A stretch of 64,000 nt of DNA. Source: Thermothelomyces thermophilus ATCC 42464 (taxonomy: Eukaryota; Ascomycota; Sordariomycetes; Sordariales; Chaetomiaceae). A program made the translations under genes and the position numbers. The notes beneath the pieces are model-generated. The model did not search any database, was not told the origin of the DNA, and saw only the letters and a program-made list of their open reading frames with translations. The stretch is taken from NCBI RefSeq assembly GCF_000226095.1, contig NC_016472.1:2232001-2296000 (forward strand), written 5' to 3'. The first letter of the stretch is position 1; each line of letters starts with the position of its first letter. This document shows positions 43,342 through 55,849 of this stretch, in pieces.

Positions 43342-46300
43342 TTAACCTTCCATTGTGGCATCCGCCGCCTCCTCCCGGTGGCCCGACGGGATCTCGGCCT
43401 CCTTCTCCTTCCACATCTGGTACTCGTTGTTGACCTTCTGCACCTCCTCGTGGCTTAGCCCCTTCATCCACGCGTTGTTGGTCACCATCTTCTCCTTGAG
43501 CTTCTCGGCCCGAATCTCGGACCGGAAGGCCTCCTTGGCCTTGGCTTCGGCCTCGCGCTCCTCCTCCTCCGCCGAACCGCGCTCGCCACCTCCGGAGACG
43601 AAGATGAACGAGTCGGACGTTCCCTTCTCAAACACCATCTTGGACGAGTTCAGGCAGATTCTAACCACCAGACCCTCGTTGACGTGCAGTGGCTTGGTCG
43701 CGTAGTCGTTGTCGGACGAGTCCTTGAGCGACACGTCCGACGGCAAGTTCCGCTCCAGAAGCACCTTCTGGAGCCTCGAGCGGACTACGCCCTCGGTGTG
43801 CTCGACGCGCACATATGACGAGATGTAGTACTGCCACTGCTGGATGCGCTCCATCTCATCCATGTAGAAAGTCGTCTCGTCCTTCTGCAGCCACCGCACC
43901 GTCGCCTCCTTCTTGGCAGGGTACTATAACAGGAGAAGAAAAAAATTAGAACTCACCGCTCGCAGCACAAGTGACAACAAGATAACGAAAGAAGGAAGGG
44001 AAAGAAAAAGGGGAAGGAAAAAATGATAATCCAAAAAGCTGGAAAAACACGTACCCATGCAATGACAAACATCTCGCCATCCTTGATGCACTTTTCGGCA
44101 AACTTGCGCGCGCTGATTTCGTTTTGGAAGCTCGTTTCGGTCTGCTGGCGGCTATCCAGATACGCCTTCACGAGCTCCTTGGTCTTCTCGCCCTTAGCGT
44201 CAGGGTTGTTGCAGCTCAGGGCAAGCCGGCACAGCGTCTTGAGCAGTTCCTGGATCGTGTAGAGCTTCCATCCCTTCCGGAGGTAGTAATGCCGCAGGAC
44301 TTCCTGGTACCGGTTCTCGTCGATTTCCCCGGTGATAAAGTCCTCGATCAGCTCCCTCGTCTTGGGCCAGAACGTCGCCGGGTCCTCGTTATCGAAGTAG
44401 TGGAGCCCGTCGTGAACGAGGCCCAAGATCTTGGCCGGTTTCTCGGCGTTCTCACGCCGCATCTCCTCGAGAACGCTATCCGTGCTCTGCTTGACCTCCT
44501 CGAGCCGCTGGAAGAGCGTCTGGAAGACGGTGAAGAAGACGTAGATGTTTTGGTTGCAGTAGAAGTTGTACCAGGCGCGCGGGAACGGCGCATCCGCCTT
44601 GAGCTCGCCGTCGACGCCCACCAAATCGGATCCTCTGCCGCCCTTGCTCTTCTCGACGATGATCGGTCCGGGTACCGTGGGCAGCCAGCGACCGTTCGAC
44701 ACCTCTGGAACGGATGAGTCCTCTGGAGTGTGCGGCGTCTCCTCCTCGTTCGCCGACCCCACGTCGGGAGTGGTCTCCTTGCTGCCCGAAGCGGCGCTGC
44801 TCTCCTTCTGTCCACGACTCCGGCTGCCGTTACGGCTAGGATCAAGCACTCCACGCAGAAGGTCCGATTTCTTGCCGTTGCGGCGGCTGCGGCCGTTCGA
44901 GAGCTCCATCGGGGCTGCGTCCTCGTCGTCCTCCTCTGCCGAATCCTGGTCAATGTCGGCGAGCTTTTCCGAAACTTTGTCCTCGGGAAGGTCGAAGAAG
45001 ATGGGAATGAACGTCTCGAAAAACTCCAGAATGCGCCTCCGTTCCTGCGCATTATGCTGACCGCCAACGTTGGCGAAGATGACCATAAAGCGAAGCAGAT
45101 CCAGGATGAGGTCCTCATCCGTGAACTGGTAGGCGAACTGGTATCGAGGCGTCTTGCCCTTGGCAACCCGGATACGACGCTGTTCCTCGTGCTTGGTCTT
45201 GATCAGATCCACGAGATGCTTCGCCGAGAGGTTGCGCTTGTCGTTGGTCTTGACCTGGATGCCCATGTGGTCCAGACTCTTCAGGTGCATTGCCTCAGTC
45301 TGGCTCTGCCAAACCTTCTCCCACTCTCGCTGTAGCACATATTTGTCAGCAAACTTTGGTTGGTCACCGAGCGAGGCGGCTGTCGAATATCAATCTTACT
45401 TACCTGGGTGAATCGCCACTCCTCATCCTTCTGCTTCAGCCGAGCCATGACGATGGGGACGACGGTGAACGGGTACTTAAACATGTCGTTGGCCACCTCG
45501 CAGCCCTTCTCGGGGCCGTAAATCTTTTTGAGAACCCTCTTGTAGATGGACGTGCTCTGTCCGCCAAGCCCGGCCGGCATCTTGAAATTGGGACGTTCGG
45601 AGGGGGGCAGCGAAAGCATCTGCTGCGCGATCGGCTCCAGGAGCTGGATGCACTTCTGGTTCGCCTCAATGTAGAAGTCGTAATCGTGCCGTTCTTCCTC
45701 GATGCGGTGCAAGCTCTCCTCATAAGCGTTCTTGCGGTGGGCTACGAAGCCTGAATCCTCCGAAGCCCAGGTCGGATGCGACGCCCATTCGTCGTTGAGC
45801 ACCGACTGGCAAAGTTCGTCGCGCCCGGAACAAGGCTTGAGACGCTCTCGCTTCGGCAACAGTCGGTAGCTGGGTCCAAAACCGCGGCAGTTGCTCAACG
45901 ATACCCGGCCCGTGGGGGGTTCTGGCCGGTTCTCGATCGTCTCGTCGGTGGTGTCTTGCCGAAGCATGGCTTTCAGCGAGTTGAGAAGTTCAGGGTTACC
46001 ACCCATGAACTGGTTGGCCTTGTAAAGCAAGACATCCGTGGTGATCAATTCCTGGGTCCAGAGGTTCAGGAGCTTCAAAAACTCCGTCGTCGCCGTCCGG
46101 TTGCCGATGTGCTTCTTCACCTTCTCGAAGAAGGCGAGATCATCCTGAGTCGACACTGCTAGCGGCGTGGGCGCCAGGGGCTCGGGCATGACCGGGGTCA
46201 ACGTGGGCTCGATGAAGGTGGACTCGGAAACATTGGGCTTGTGGGCTAGCTTAGCCCGCTTGTTGGTTGGAGGCACGGCAGGGAGCGTCGCTCGCAGGCT

Positions 46301-48354
46301 AGACGTTTGCGCCTGCTCGGAGCTGGAAGGGCCAGCGGTAGTTGCCTTTTCAGGCCGACGCTTTTTGCTTTCTTTGCTTGCGCTTGTCGGGGGCGCAAAA
46401 TTGCCAACCGGGGGCATCTTGGGGCCGTCACGAGTAACATGTCCTGGCTGCGGCGTTGGCGCAGACGCCGCCATGGCCATGTTATTATCCTCGGCGCGCT
46501 GGCTGGTCGTTCGGGTTTGTGCGGCAGACTCGGGAAGAAATTGCTTGAAATCTTCGAGTAGATCGGGCGCCGTGTGGAAGAGGCTCGTCACCTGAGAATA
46601 GACGTCCTGGATCGGCTTTTGCTCGCGCTGGTATGTCTGGAGAATTTCCAGGAACTGCTTGTAAATCTCGGGTTTGTCCTGGAAGCGATTCTGGCTCGCT
46701 GTTAGCAGTGCCGTGTCGAGTCAATGGCAAGAGAAAGTCTCCACCACAGTGCATCCGACCCATTTAATTCCCTTGGAGTCATCTGACGGAAGCCGACCAT
46801 CCCGGCGCGGGTGGGAAACGAACAAACAAAGAGAGAGAGAGAGAGAGAGAGAGGATTACTTACCTTGATCTTGTTGACGTAGCTGATGGCGTGGTTGAAC
46901 TCAACGGGGCCGCGTTTCTCCAGATTGGCTTGCTGAGCTGGACCGCCGTTTGTGCCGGCCGAACCGGCAGCCGCGGGTGTAGGCGTGTGGGCAGTCCGGG
47001 GAGCAGGGGGATGGTTCACGGGAGCGCCATTCTGGTTGGCAGGCGCCGACCTCTGCTGAATCGGGCTGGTACCGTCAAACGGAGCACCGTGGCTAGGACC
47101 AGGATAGCCCGACGGGCCATTCTGCGCTGGCACGCTGAATGTCGCCTCAGGGCTTTCCGTGCCATGCGGCAGCGGCGCTTGCCAGCCCGGTCTCGTGTTC
47201 ATATACCCCTGCGATGCTCCGCCTCCTGGTTGTGCTGTGTCGTGCTGCGAGGCGCGCCCTGCGCCGATGGAGTGGATGGTCGAGCCCGAGGGGGTGGTGA
47301 CGCGGATACTGTTTGGGTTATTCTCCAGACCGCATTCGATGCGATATCCGGGGGGCAAGAAGGTGTTGAAACCCTGGATCAGGTTCGGATGCCCGGCAAA
47401 GAGTTCGGAAACTCTACTGATGACTCCTGGTGTATCAATGCTAGTCTGGGTTAGCGACTTAACCCAATACAGTTCCCGGCAGCGAGCGAGCACCCACGTT
47501 TGGCTCTTGAAGTCCTTCATTATATCCAGGAATCTGTTGTAAACGTCCGGTTGCTCGTGGAACTGAACCTTCACCTGATCAAGGTAACTAAGCGCATCCT
47601 GAGAGCAAACGTCAGTGCCACGCACTCCGAGAGAGAGGTTGCGTCCTCTTAACCGTAGGGCACCCACGTTGAGTATCGGCTGCTGCCCTTGAGGCATCCC
47701 TCCGGGTCCGGGAGGCATGGAATTCCCGTGACCCATGCCGGAGCCGAACGGCAACTGCTGCATGGCTCTAGCGCCGTCCTGCGGCATCCCCCGACCGTTT
47801 TCCTGTTGAAGAGGGCCTCCATACATGGAACCGGGCCCGCCCGGTCCGCCGATTGAGCTTCCGGGACCGCTGGGGCCGCTCGGCCCGTGGCTCATGGGCG
47901 CAAACATCTGGTGCTGGGCGCTTCCCCCGTGTGTCGGCCCGCCACTTTGTTGCGGAGGCCGGCCAGCTTCACTGTGTAATGGTCCGCCGAAGCCGGGCGC
48001 GGGCGCGGGCGCGGAGGGGCCGCTGATGGGGAGGGAAGGGGCGGAGCTTCCGTGGTTTGCGAGAAGACCACCAGGACCAGTGATTGAGTTCGAGATCCTG
48101 GATGCGACAGGCTGATGGATCGGAAGGGAGCCAGCTGTGCTATGGTGGGGGCCGGCGGAGGCAGAGCCAGCGGGCGGGTACGGCTCGCGATGATGGCGAT
48201 CAGCTTCGTCCCTCTCACGATCACGGTCCCGGTCGCGTTCGCGCTCTCTCTCACGTCTCGCAAGCTCGTCTTGATGGTGGGGACGATGGCGCTGTTCGTC
48301 GAGGTCGCGGTCGCGGTCGAAGCCGCTGCCGGCGTGCAGCGGTTGGCTATTCAT
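43342..48354 (-). CDS. sin3: Sin3 transcriptional corepressor scaffold
   Basis: Six exons: 48354-47668, 47598-47498, 47440-46864, 46690-45404, 45329-44055 and 43923-43342, giving 1502 aa. The N-terminal 229 aa are Arg/Asp- then Pro/Gly-rich. PAH1 begins at about residue 230 (DALSYLDQVKVQFHEQPDVY). PAH2 spans about 440-515 (NHAISYVNKIKNRFQDKPEI, then DLLEDFKQFLP). PAH3 is at about 638-700 (LAFFEKVKKHIGNRT). The histone-deacetylase interaction domain includes CRGFGPSYRLLPK and CQSVLNDEWASHPTW. A C-terminal Sin3 domain includes FYCNQNIYVFFTVFQTLFQR. Sin3 scaffolds Rpd3-type deacetylase complexes in the nucleus. Introns interrupt PAH1 and PAH2. Intron 3 carries a (GA)11 microsatellite (46831-46852). 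The start is the first ATG after the region matching known fungal Sin3 N-termini; an upstream non-coding exon is possible. Confidence 0.95.
46831..46853 (+). repeat. GA microsatellite in sin3 intron 3
   Basis: (GA)11 lies immediately inside the donor side of intron 3 (intron 46863-46691); on the sense strand it is a CT pyrimidine repeat. Confidence 0.9.
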
Positions 48355-49324
48355 ACCGTCGTGCAGCTCGAAGCCTCTGCAGATGTCTTAGTACGCTCAC
48401 ATGACCAACATGGTCATCAAGACAAGGAACCCGGTGCAAAAAGAGGAAGGGGCAGCGGGAGTCGCTTTTTCGGTGCCGAGGGCTGGCTGGCGGGCTCCGG
48501 CTCAGGAGACACACAGGCCAAATGCCGACCGAGAAAAAGGAGCTGGTGCTTACAGCTAAGATTGGTCTTATCATGCGGTCTCTGCTGATCTCCCTAACTG
48601 GCTGGCCGAGGACTCGAGGCGTGGCGACAAGGCACTTGTTGGGTTGTTGAAAGAGTGAGGACTACGCGCTGCTTGGGAGAAAAAGGCATCTCAGGTTTGG
48701 ATCGTGTGTGCTTGATCGAGCCGCTCTGACGATGGCGCAGGGCCCGCAGATCTCTTCGTGTCGCGGACTGATAACGATAAGCGGCAGAAAGTCGGCTAAC
48801 CGCGAGGTATCCACCAGAGCCCATTAGGTATCATACGGATCCGCACACTCTTCCGAATTGGAACTATCCGTACTTGTAATCCGTACACTAATCCGGACGG
48901 GAGGATCCCGTCCTCCGTACTCCGTACTCTGGAGTATGCAAGGTTCATCTCAGCTACACTGCACAGTGGGTACCTTAACTACGAAGTGCTTTAAGGTTAG
49001 CCTACATGTAGAGACCCAGGGAGAGCAGCTATTTTTGTCATATTGCCGTGAGAGAGATGCAGTAGCAAAACGTCTGCACATATCTTTTTCGTTGCATCGG
49101 CACCATCGGAATTTCGTCAATTCCAGGGTCTACTTTTCCTAGTGTAGCTGAAGGTCCCCTTTTGACAGGGACCGAAGGTAAGGCAGATGCCCAGCTTGCC
49201 CCACCTTTTTGCCTCTGCAGTTCGACTTGAGCATGCACATACAGGTACGGATTACACTCGCAGGCACCGCACGCACGAACCGCACGATAGCCACAGCCCA
49301 TCACCAGCATCCTGCAGCCTTCTG
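48355..49324. other. Intergenic, sin3 promoter and fasciclin-gene 3' flank
   Basis: 970 bp with GTAATCCGTAC (48876-48886), GTACGGATTAC (49245-49255) and TACTCCGTA (48918-48926) in a short span. No supportable gene. Confidence 0.45.
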
Positions 49325-50171
49325 CTAAGCATAATTTCGAACGCCTCTGATGATCCACTAAAGAGCAACGACAAGTTAGTTCTGATTTATGAACGGGCTG
49401 TCGGATGTATGGCATACCACCTGACCGTTCCTCACGTCGCCTGCGACGTTAATGATTTCTATCCCGTCAGGTTGAATCTGCGCTCGCGTATCAGCAAACC
49501 CTCTATTCTTCCCAGCGTATGCAGCATGGTGGGCTTAAGTGACTCTTACCAGGCGCCTTCCTTCCTTTTCCTCCCACCAGATCTCGCGCCCGCCACCGAC
49601 TGGCTTGACCTTGTCGCCCTCTCGCCACGGGCTAACAGGCACGAGGTGCGCCTCCACGAACCGGCGCAGATTTCTTTGAGCTCTTTCTCGGCCTTCCCCG
49701 CCCTCATATGCATCGGGCCCAAGCGCTCCATAATCTTTTGGATCTTCCCATGGTTTCCTAGGTAGCTTCTCGACTTCCGAGTTGAGCGGGGCGAGCACTG
49801 TCGTGTTCTCCGACGAGTCTTCGAGGAGACGGGAGGCGGACTCGATGTCTCTCACGAAACTGCGGAAGCCTAAGTGAGCCTTGCCCCTTCTTAAAGCATG
49901 AATCATCAGTACCAAAAGGTGGATGTGCATACCTAGCAAAGAGGTTCATGCTCCTATCGCGGCCCATGACATCGGACAGCACCACGCCACCTCCATTTCC
50001 AGCAGGCGTGCCAGGAGAAGGCTCCGGAGGAAGCGCCGGCCCGGGGCCAGCGGGGTTCATGAGGGGCGCTTGAGCTCGTTCTAACGCGAAAGGACTTCGA
50101 AGGAGGGGCACCACGAGTTGAGCCGACACGGTAGCACTTAAGGCGACAAGGGACAAGAGGGGTGATCGCAT
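49325..50171 (-). CDS. Secreted fasciclin (FAS1) domain protein
   Basis: Four exons: 50171-49933, 49859-49550, 49477-49418 and 49357-49325 (33 nt), giving 213 aa. A signal peptide is clear (LLSLVALSATVSAQ). A Pro/Gly-rich spacer precedes the FAS1 fold: SVVL-type start VVLSDVMGRDRSMNLFARSF, then TVLAPLNSEVEKLPRKPWED, VEAHLVPVSPW, and the closing H2-like strand IQPDGIEIINVAGDVRNGQV ending WIIRGVRNYA. FAS1 proteins mediate adhesion or cell-surface interactions; fungal single-domain members are often linked to the wall or vacuole. The last exon was inferred because the GTATGC donor and CTAAC branch point restore the usual NGQVWII ending. No GPI signal is evident. Confidence 0.85.
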
Positions 50172-53100
50172 GTTCAGTATCACTCGTTTCCCTCAGCCTC
50201 CATGTGTGCGTGTTTCGAGGAGTAAATGTGCGTCTCCTGCTCAATGTTGCTGTTTGTGGTCGTGTCTCAACCTTCGAGCATTTGGCGTTGGCAGCAAAAG
50301 AACGACTCGGGTGATTGGGCGGCAGCAAGCCAAATCAGCATTGATGGTGACGTGACGTAAGGCGTCAGCTGACAAAGCAGATGGATGAAGCCCAGCCAGG
50401 CATCGATCGCACTCTCTTGCCACGCAAGAGTGCTACAACAACAGCCTGCGCATGTAGAGATTATCACGAAAGCGCGAGATCTGTAATGGGCAGATTTATC
50501 CGGTTGTTCTCTCTGGTGCTCGAGTCGCTCCGCTGATGGGCAGTAACCTCGTTCTGCGATGAGTGGTGGGATTCCATGGACGCTGGGATGAGGGACATTG
50601 GGTACTAGCAAATGTCGGATTCGTAAAAACACGCAGTTGCATGACGCGATGAGGATATTCTCAAGCACGGGACTCAGCCTAACTCTCCATTCCTTCCTCT
50701 CGCTCTCTGGTTCTCAGATCACTCTAGGGGTACACCTGCACCTTGGGAACATGTGAATCAGGGTCCCTGCAGCCCCCTTTCCCACTGAAACCTAGTCTCG
50801 TGCTGAGAAAGGAGTTTCCAGAACGACAGCCGAACTATTATTTTCATTCTCCACATTTGTTGCGTTATTAGGAACTCGGGCGGAAAGGGAACATGGAGGA
50901 GCAGCGGAATAACCCGCCTACACTACGTGATCAGGTGTTGCGGTGTGTCGTATAACTAACTACTGTGGATGCTTTTCTCAAGTCGGGTTTCCTCTTGGCC
51001 TGACTACTAATAGTTGTGGAGCCAAGGCAAACTGGTCCAACGCCGGCGGTGCTGGGTGGTTTCATGTCTTTGTCGGTGACTGGATGACCCAGCGGCTTCG
51101 CTGCTACCGCTGTACGGAGAATATACGAAATACACACATCCAAGCTGGTTTGACATCGTCTTACGTATCAAAATCCAAGTACGCAGGTGCACGGGTGATG
51201 CCGGATCTCGCTTTACAGGGTTCAAACGCACCATCGTCAGTCAGAGGTCGCTGGACCACCGACAAGCAGCTTACCGGCTAGGCAGCTAGCTGGGCAGCTT
51301 CCTATCCTGGACGGCTGTAAGCGGCCGGGGCTGGGTTATCTCCGATTTTGTTGTCTCACAGCGTCAGGACCAAGAACGCCACAATCGACGCCATGGCCGT
51401 CCGCTCCATTCTTTCGGCGAGCGCCAGGGGGCCTGACTACCGTCTCTTCCGACCGCGAATGGAGGGGCGAGTAGTGTGAAGTTCCCAAGCGATACCGGCA
51501 GGATACCCGTCAAGGTTCGCGGGTTACTGACCCACGGCCGGGCCGGTTGTGGACGCGGCGCGGACATGGAAAATGACCCAACAGTCGTGTGTTCCGTGTA
51601 TGTTCTACGGTACGCTACTGCGTCAGCCCGTTGGAGTATGGAAAGACAGTATAGTAGTACGTAAGCACAAACTCGAGTCGCCAACCGTCCGTTTCCAAGG
51701 AACTCGACAAAAGCTCGGCTGTCGCTCAGACGAATTCGGCTTATTACGCGATTTACCGGTCGATGGTTAGTTAGTGCAGTGCTAGGGCGGCTTCGGCTAT
51801 AGCGTAAAACGTACGATCCGTATACCCGGAGCAGGCGTCTTCCGCCCCTTACACTAGTTACTGTTCCTTCACTGGCCTTCTCTTCCCTCGACTGCTTATT
51901 ACAAGACAAGCGCCAGACTACAACAGGATAGTGTACGGAGCACTCCGCACTCAGTAGCCAAACAGAGACTAAAGCTTGTCAGGAAGTTCAATGCCGTGCT
52001 TTAGACTGTCGAGCACCCCTGGAAGGAGAAATATATCCTGGCAGCTTCAATATGGACTAGTGTGTACAAGTACGGACACATTTCTCGCGAGGGAGACAGG
52101 CAAAGGGTAGGCCTAGAAGGTGCTAGTTCGTGAAAAATGGGCAAAGACTGTAAAGAACTGAGATAGAGGATGTCTGAAATCGTCCGAGAGAGTAAATTTC
52201 GGCGGTGGCGCAAGTTTGTGTCCATGGTCGGGTCTACGGTGGCACTGAGCAGCGAAAGGCCTAGCCATATCCCTATGGAAGGAAGCACTCCCTACCCTCC
52301 CAACAAATTGTTCGGACAGGCAAATTTGTAAGAACTTAATACTATTTTATAAACCTATAATGCAGAGATCCACGTTGACATTAATATCTGGAAACAGAGT
52401 TCATCACTCTTCTTTGTTGGATCACGAAAACGACCACGAGAACCGCGCTTTATTACTCAGAGTAACTATTGGTGTTGACTGCTTGCAATGGCACAGTGCG
52501 CTATGGTGCGCATGTGCTTGCGCTACACGGTGCGCACATTGATGTGGAGAATTCAAATACTTCCCCGCATTTGGCCCACTTTTAGGCAGTTCTTGTGGGG
52601 CGGATCCCGGAGTGCATCCATAATGAGAGGCCAACAAGAACTCTTCTGCAATCCAAGGGAGGTGCACCGTCCACAGTGCGAGCTCTAACCCAAAAGAGGT
52701 TTCAGATGCCACGAGAAGCAAACCAGACTGCCGGAGTGACTGGCACATGCAAAATGTCTCTCGCTTCTCGGATCCAGAGAGTCTCAGGCTGCTCTAGTAC
52801 AGGCTTCGAGGTTCAGCTCCTCTTCAGCGACATACTTTGGAGGTCAGCAACGTAATTCATACCTGTCGGTGTGGTTCCGAGGCCGCTAACAGTAGACTTT
52901 TAACCCCGGATTTTGGGCTCAAGTCACGATCTCGCTTGCAAACCTTACCGCTTAAACTTTGCCAGCGCACTGCTCGCGACTTCGGATGCACTACACTAGT
53001 GTTCGTTAGCGGGGCGCTCTATCTGACCCACTCAGCGTTCAGACCCTGTCAGGCGCGGCACTTGATTCGCTGAGACAGCGTGGTAGACGACCAACTTCAC

Positions 53101-53947
53101 ATCCTCTCCGTGTCGGTAACCACGAGTTTTGCACGAAAACGGACGGAATACTCCCACGCTTCAGCAGGAACGACTCTCAACCCCCCCACAGTAGGATTTT
53201 CGACAGACTTGCAAATACCACACCGTACGTCTACACCACACTTGAGCGAGAAGTTGGGATTCGTCACTTGGCACGGCGGAGCTGAGCCATCAAGAGACCT
53301 GCCAAGTCTATCACAAGACTAGTGCGCTTCATATACGCAGTAATCCACACACTTCATACACACTATTATGCTTCCGCCAAAGGAGGGACAAAAGAAACTC
53401 ACCGAAACCTAATCTGGGGGATAACGGCTTACTCGACCCCAGAGTATCGCCAAGCCGCAGCCAAGTCGCTCTAGAAGAGCCACCTTGGCATGATTATTGC
53501 GCAAGCTGGCGCCCAAGTGCTGCGCCGGTGCCACGGCTTTCACTGATGTGGAATGGTGTGTCAAGGGGGGGGGGAGGATAGTGGACCGCGGTAGGCTTTG
53601 TGGAGGAATTCTTGGCGGTCGGAGTCGAAGCGTGGTGTGCTGCTTCCACTTGCAGTGCTTCGCAGCAGCAATCCATCCACTACCTAGCGTATGCACGGGG
53701 CTCCTCTGGCTGGCTTGGAGGGAGCCGCCGGGCCAATGACAGCGCGCTCCCCAGTTCTGCGGGCTAAAACTGCTGGTCCCGCCCGTCATTCCTCCCTTCC
53801 GTCCCATAATACCTGAACAGGACGAACGAACGACCTCTCGCTTTCAGATGGTCGAAAGACACAGTCTAATATTACATCGTCAACCCCCGACAATCTCGGC
53901 GGAAGCGACATCAAATCTGGCGTGAAGGGAGCGCTCCCACTTGCACC
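50172..53947. other. Long gene-poor block
   Basis: 3.78 kb without a supportable gene on either strand; the largest open frame (51364-51909 on the minus strand, 181 codons) has no recognised domain. An AT-richer patch lies at 52320-52400. The right end should contain the promoter of the sugar transporter. Old, degraded mobile DNA is possible, but no protein motif, terminal repeat or target duplication was recognised. Confidence 0.45.
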
Positions 53948-54112
53948 ATGGCGGTCTTCGCCATGGGCTGGCAAAAGCCCGACAATGTCGCTGGCTCCTC
54001 GGCGCCCGCGATCATGGTCGGGCTGTTCGTTGCCACTGGCGGCCTGCTATTTGGTTACGACACTGGGTAAGCCGTTGGATGGAGGGCGATTTCGGTCGCG
54101 GATGGGTTGCAG

Positions 54113-54152
<40 letters not shown>

Positions 54153-55849
54153 GTTGGTTGGTTGGGAGGGGTGAGAGGCTGACGACGGCGGTTCCGCAGA
54201 GCGATCAACGGGATTCTCGCCATGGATACGTTCAAGGAGGACTTCACGACGGGCTACACCGACAAGCAAGGCAAACCGGGCCTGTACGCGAGCGAAGTAT
54301 CTTTGATCGTTGCGATGCTCAGCGCCGGCACGGCTACCGGGGCATTGTTATCCGCGCCGATGGGGGATCGTTGGGGCCGTCGTCTGTCCCTCATCGTCGC
54401 CATCGGGGTGTTCTGCGTCGGAGCCATAATTCAAGTCTGCGCAACCAACGTGGCGATGCTTGTCGTGGGAAGGTGTGTTTGCCTCACATCCCTGTGCGTC
54501 GTTCCGTCTCCCTGACGATGAGTACTGACTTTGGAATTAGGACATTGGCGGGCATTGGAGTGGGGGTCGTCTCCGTCCTGGTTCCGTTATATCAGTCAGA
54601 AATGGCGCCAAAGTGGATTCGAGGAACACTGGTGTGCGCGTATCAGCTGTCCATAACGGCGGGACTGCTCGCCGCCGCAACCGTCAACATCCTCACTTAC
54701 AAGCTCAAGTCGGCTGCGGCTTACCGTATCCCCATTGGGCTCCAGCTCACCTGGGCCCTCGTCCTCGCCCTGGGTTTGGTCATCCTCCCCGAGACACCTC
54801 GGTACCTGGTGAAGCGCGGTCTCAAAGAAGCCGCCGCGCTCTCACTTAGCCGCCTCCGCCGCCTCGATATCACACACCCGGCCCTGATCGAGGAACTAGC
54901 TGAAATCGAGGCAAACCACGAGTACGAAATGGCCCTGGGGCCAGACACCTACAAGGACATTATCTTCGGCGAACCGCATCTCGGCCGCCGAACCCTGACA
55001 GGCTGCGGCCTGCAGATGCTGCAGCAACTCACCGGCGTCAACTTCATCATGTATTATGGAACGACCTTCTTCTACGGCGCCGGCATTGGCAACGCGTTCA
55101 CCGTTTCCCTGATTATGCAGGTTATCAACCTAGTGTCGACATTTCCCGGCCTCTTCGTCGTCGAGTCGTGGGGTCGCCGCAAGCTCCTGATTGTGGGCTC
55201 GGTAGGGATGGCTATCTGCCAACTTCTGATCGCCTCGTTCGCCACTGCCAGCGGAAATGACAATAAACCGACGCAGAACCAGATTCTCATCATCTTTGTT
55301 GCCATATACATTTTCTTCTTTGCAGCATCTTGGGGCCCCGTCGTGTGGGTCGTCACGTCCGAGATCTATCCCCTCAAGGTCCGCGCAAAGTCAATGTCGA
55401 TCTCTACGGCTTCGAACTGGGTCCTGAACTTCGGCATCGCGTACGGCACGCCGTATCTGGTTGACACTTCTGATGGGTCACCCGACCTGGGGTCGCGAGT
55501 GTTCTTCGTGTGGGGTGCCTTTTGCATCCTCTCGATTGCCTTTGTGTGGTACATGGTGTACGAGACGAGTAAGATCAGTCTGGAGCAGATTGACGAGATG
55601 TACGAGCGGGTAGCACACGCTTGGAATAGTCGGAGCTTCGAACCGAGCTGGAGCTTCCAGCAGATGCGGGATTTCGGTTTCTCGGACAGTGGTATCCCCC
55701 CTGCAGAACCACAGCTCGAGCTTCAACAATCGAACGCTAGCACATCCCAATCCGACACGGGCGGAAGCTCAGCGACGCATGCGACGGCAGCGAACCCGCA
55801 AGACGCCAAGATGGTGTCGCAACTGGCGAATATCGACCTAAGTTACTGA
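53948..55849 (+). CDS. MFS sugar transporter
   Basis: Three exons: 53948-54066, 54200-54472 and 54541-55849, giving 566 aa with about 12 membrane spans. Signature elements of the sugar porter family are GGLLFGYDTGAINGIL in helix 1, GDRWGRRLSL after helix 2, PETPRYLVKRG after helix 6, QQLTGVNFIMYYG in helix 7, and ESWGRRKLL. The C-terminal 70 aa are cytosolic, Ser/Gln/Thr-rich. It probably imports hexoses by proton symport at the plasma membrane; substrate specificity cannot be read from sequence. The first intron holds a T35 run. An alpha-glucosidase gene lies 1.9 kb downstream on the same strand, which would fit use of maltose or starch breakdown products. Confidence 0.93.
54117..54151 (+). 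repeat. T35 homopolymer in transporter intron 1
   Basis: Thirty-five T on the sense strand, 50 nt after the donor, followed by TGG repeats. Confidence 0.95.

Noticed and set aside
50172-53947. Suspected degraded mobile element
   Set aside because: No transposase, reverse transcriptase or integrase motif, no long terminal repeats and no target-site duplication could be read; only length and lack of genes suggested it.
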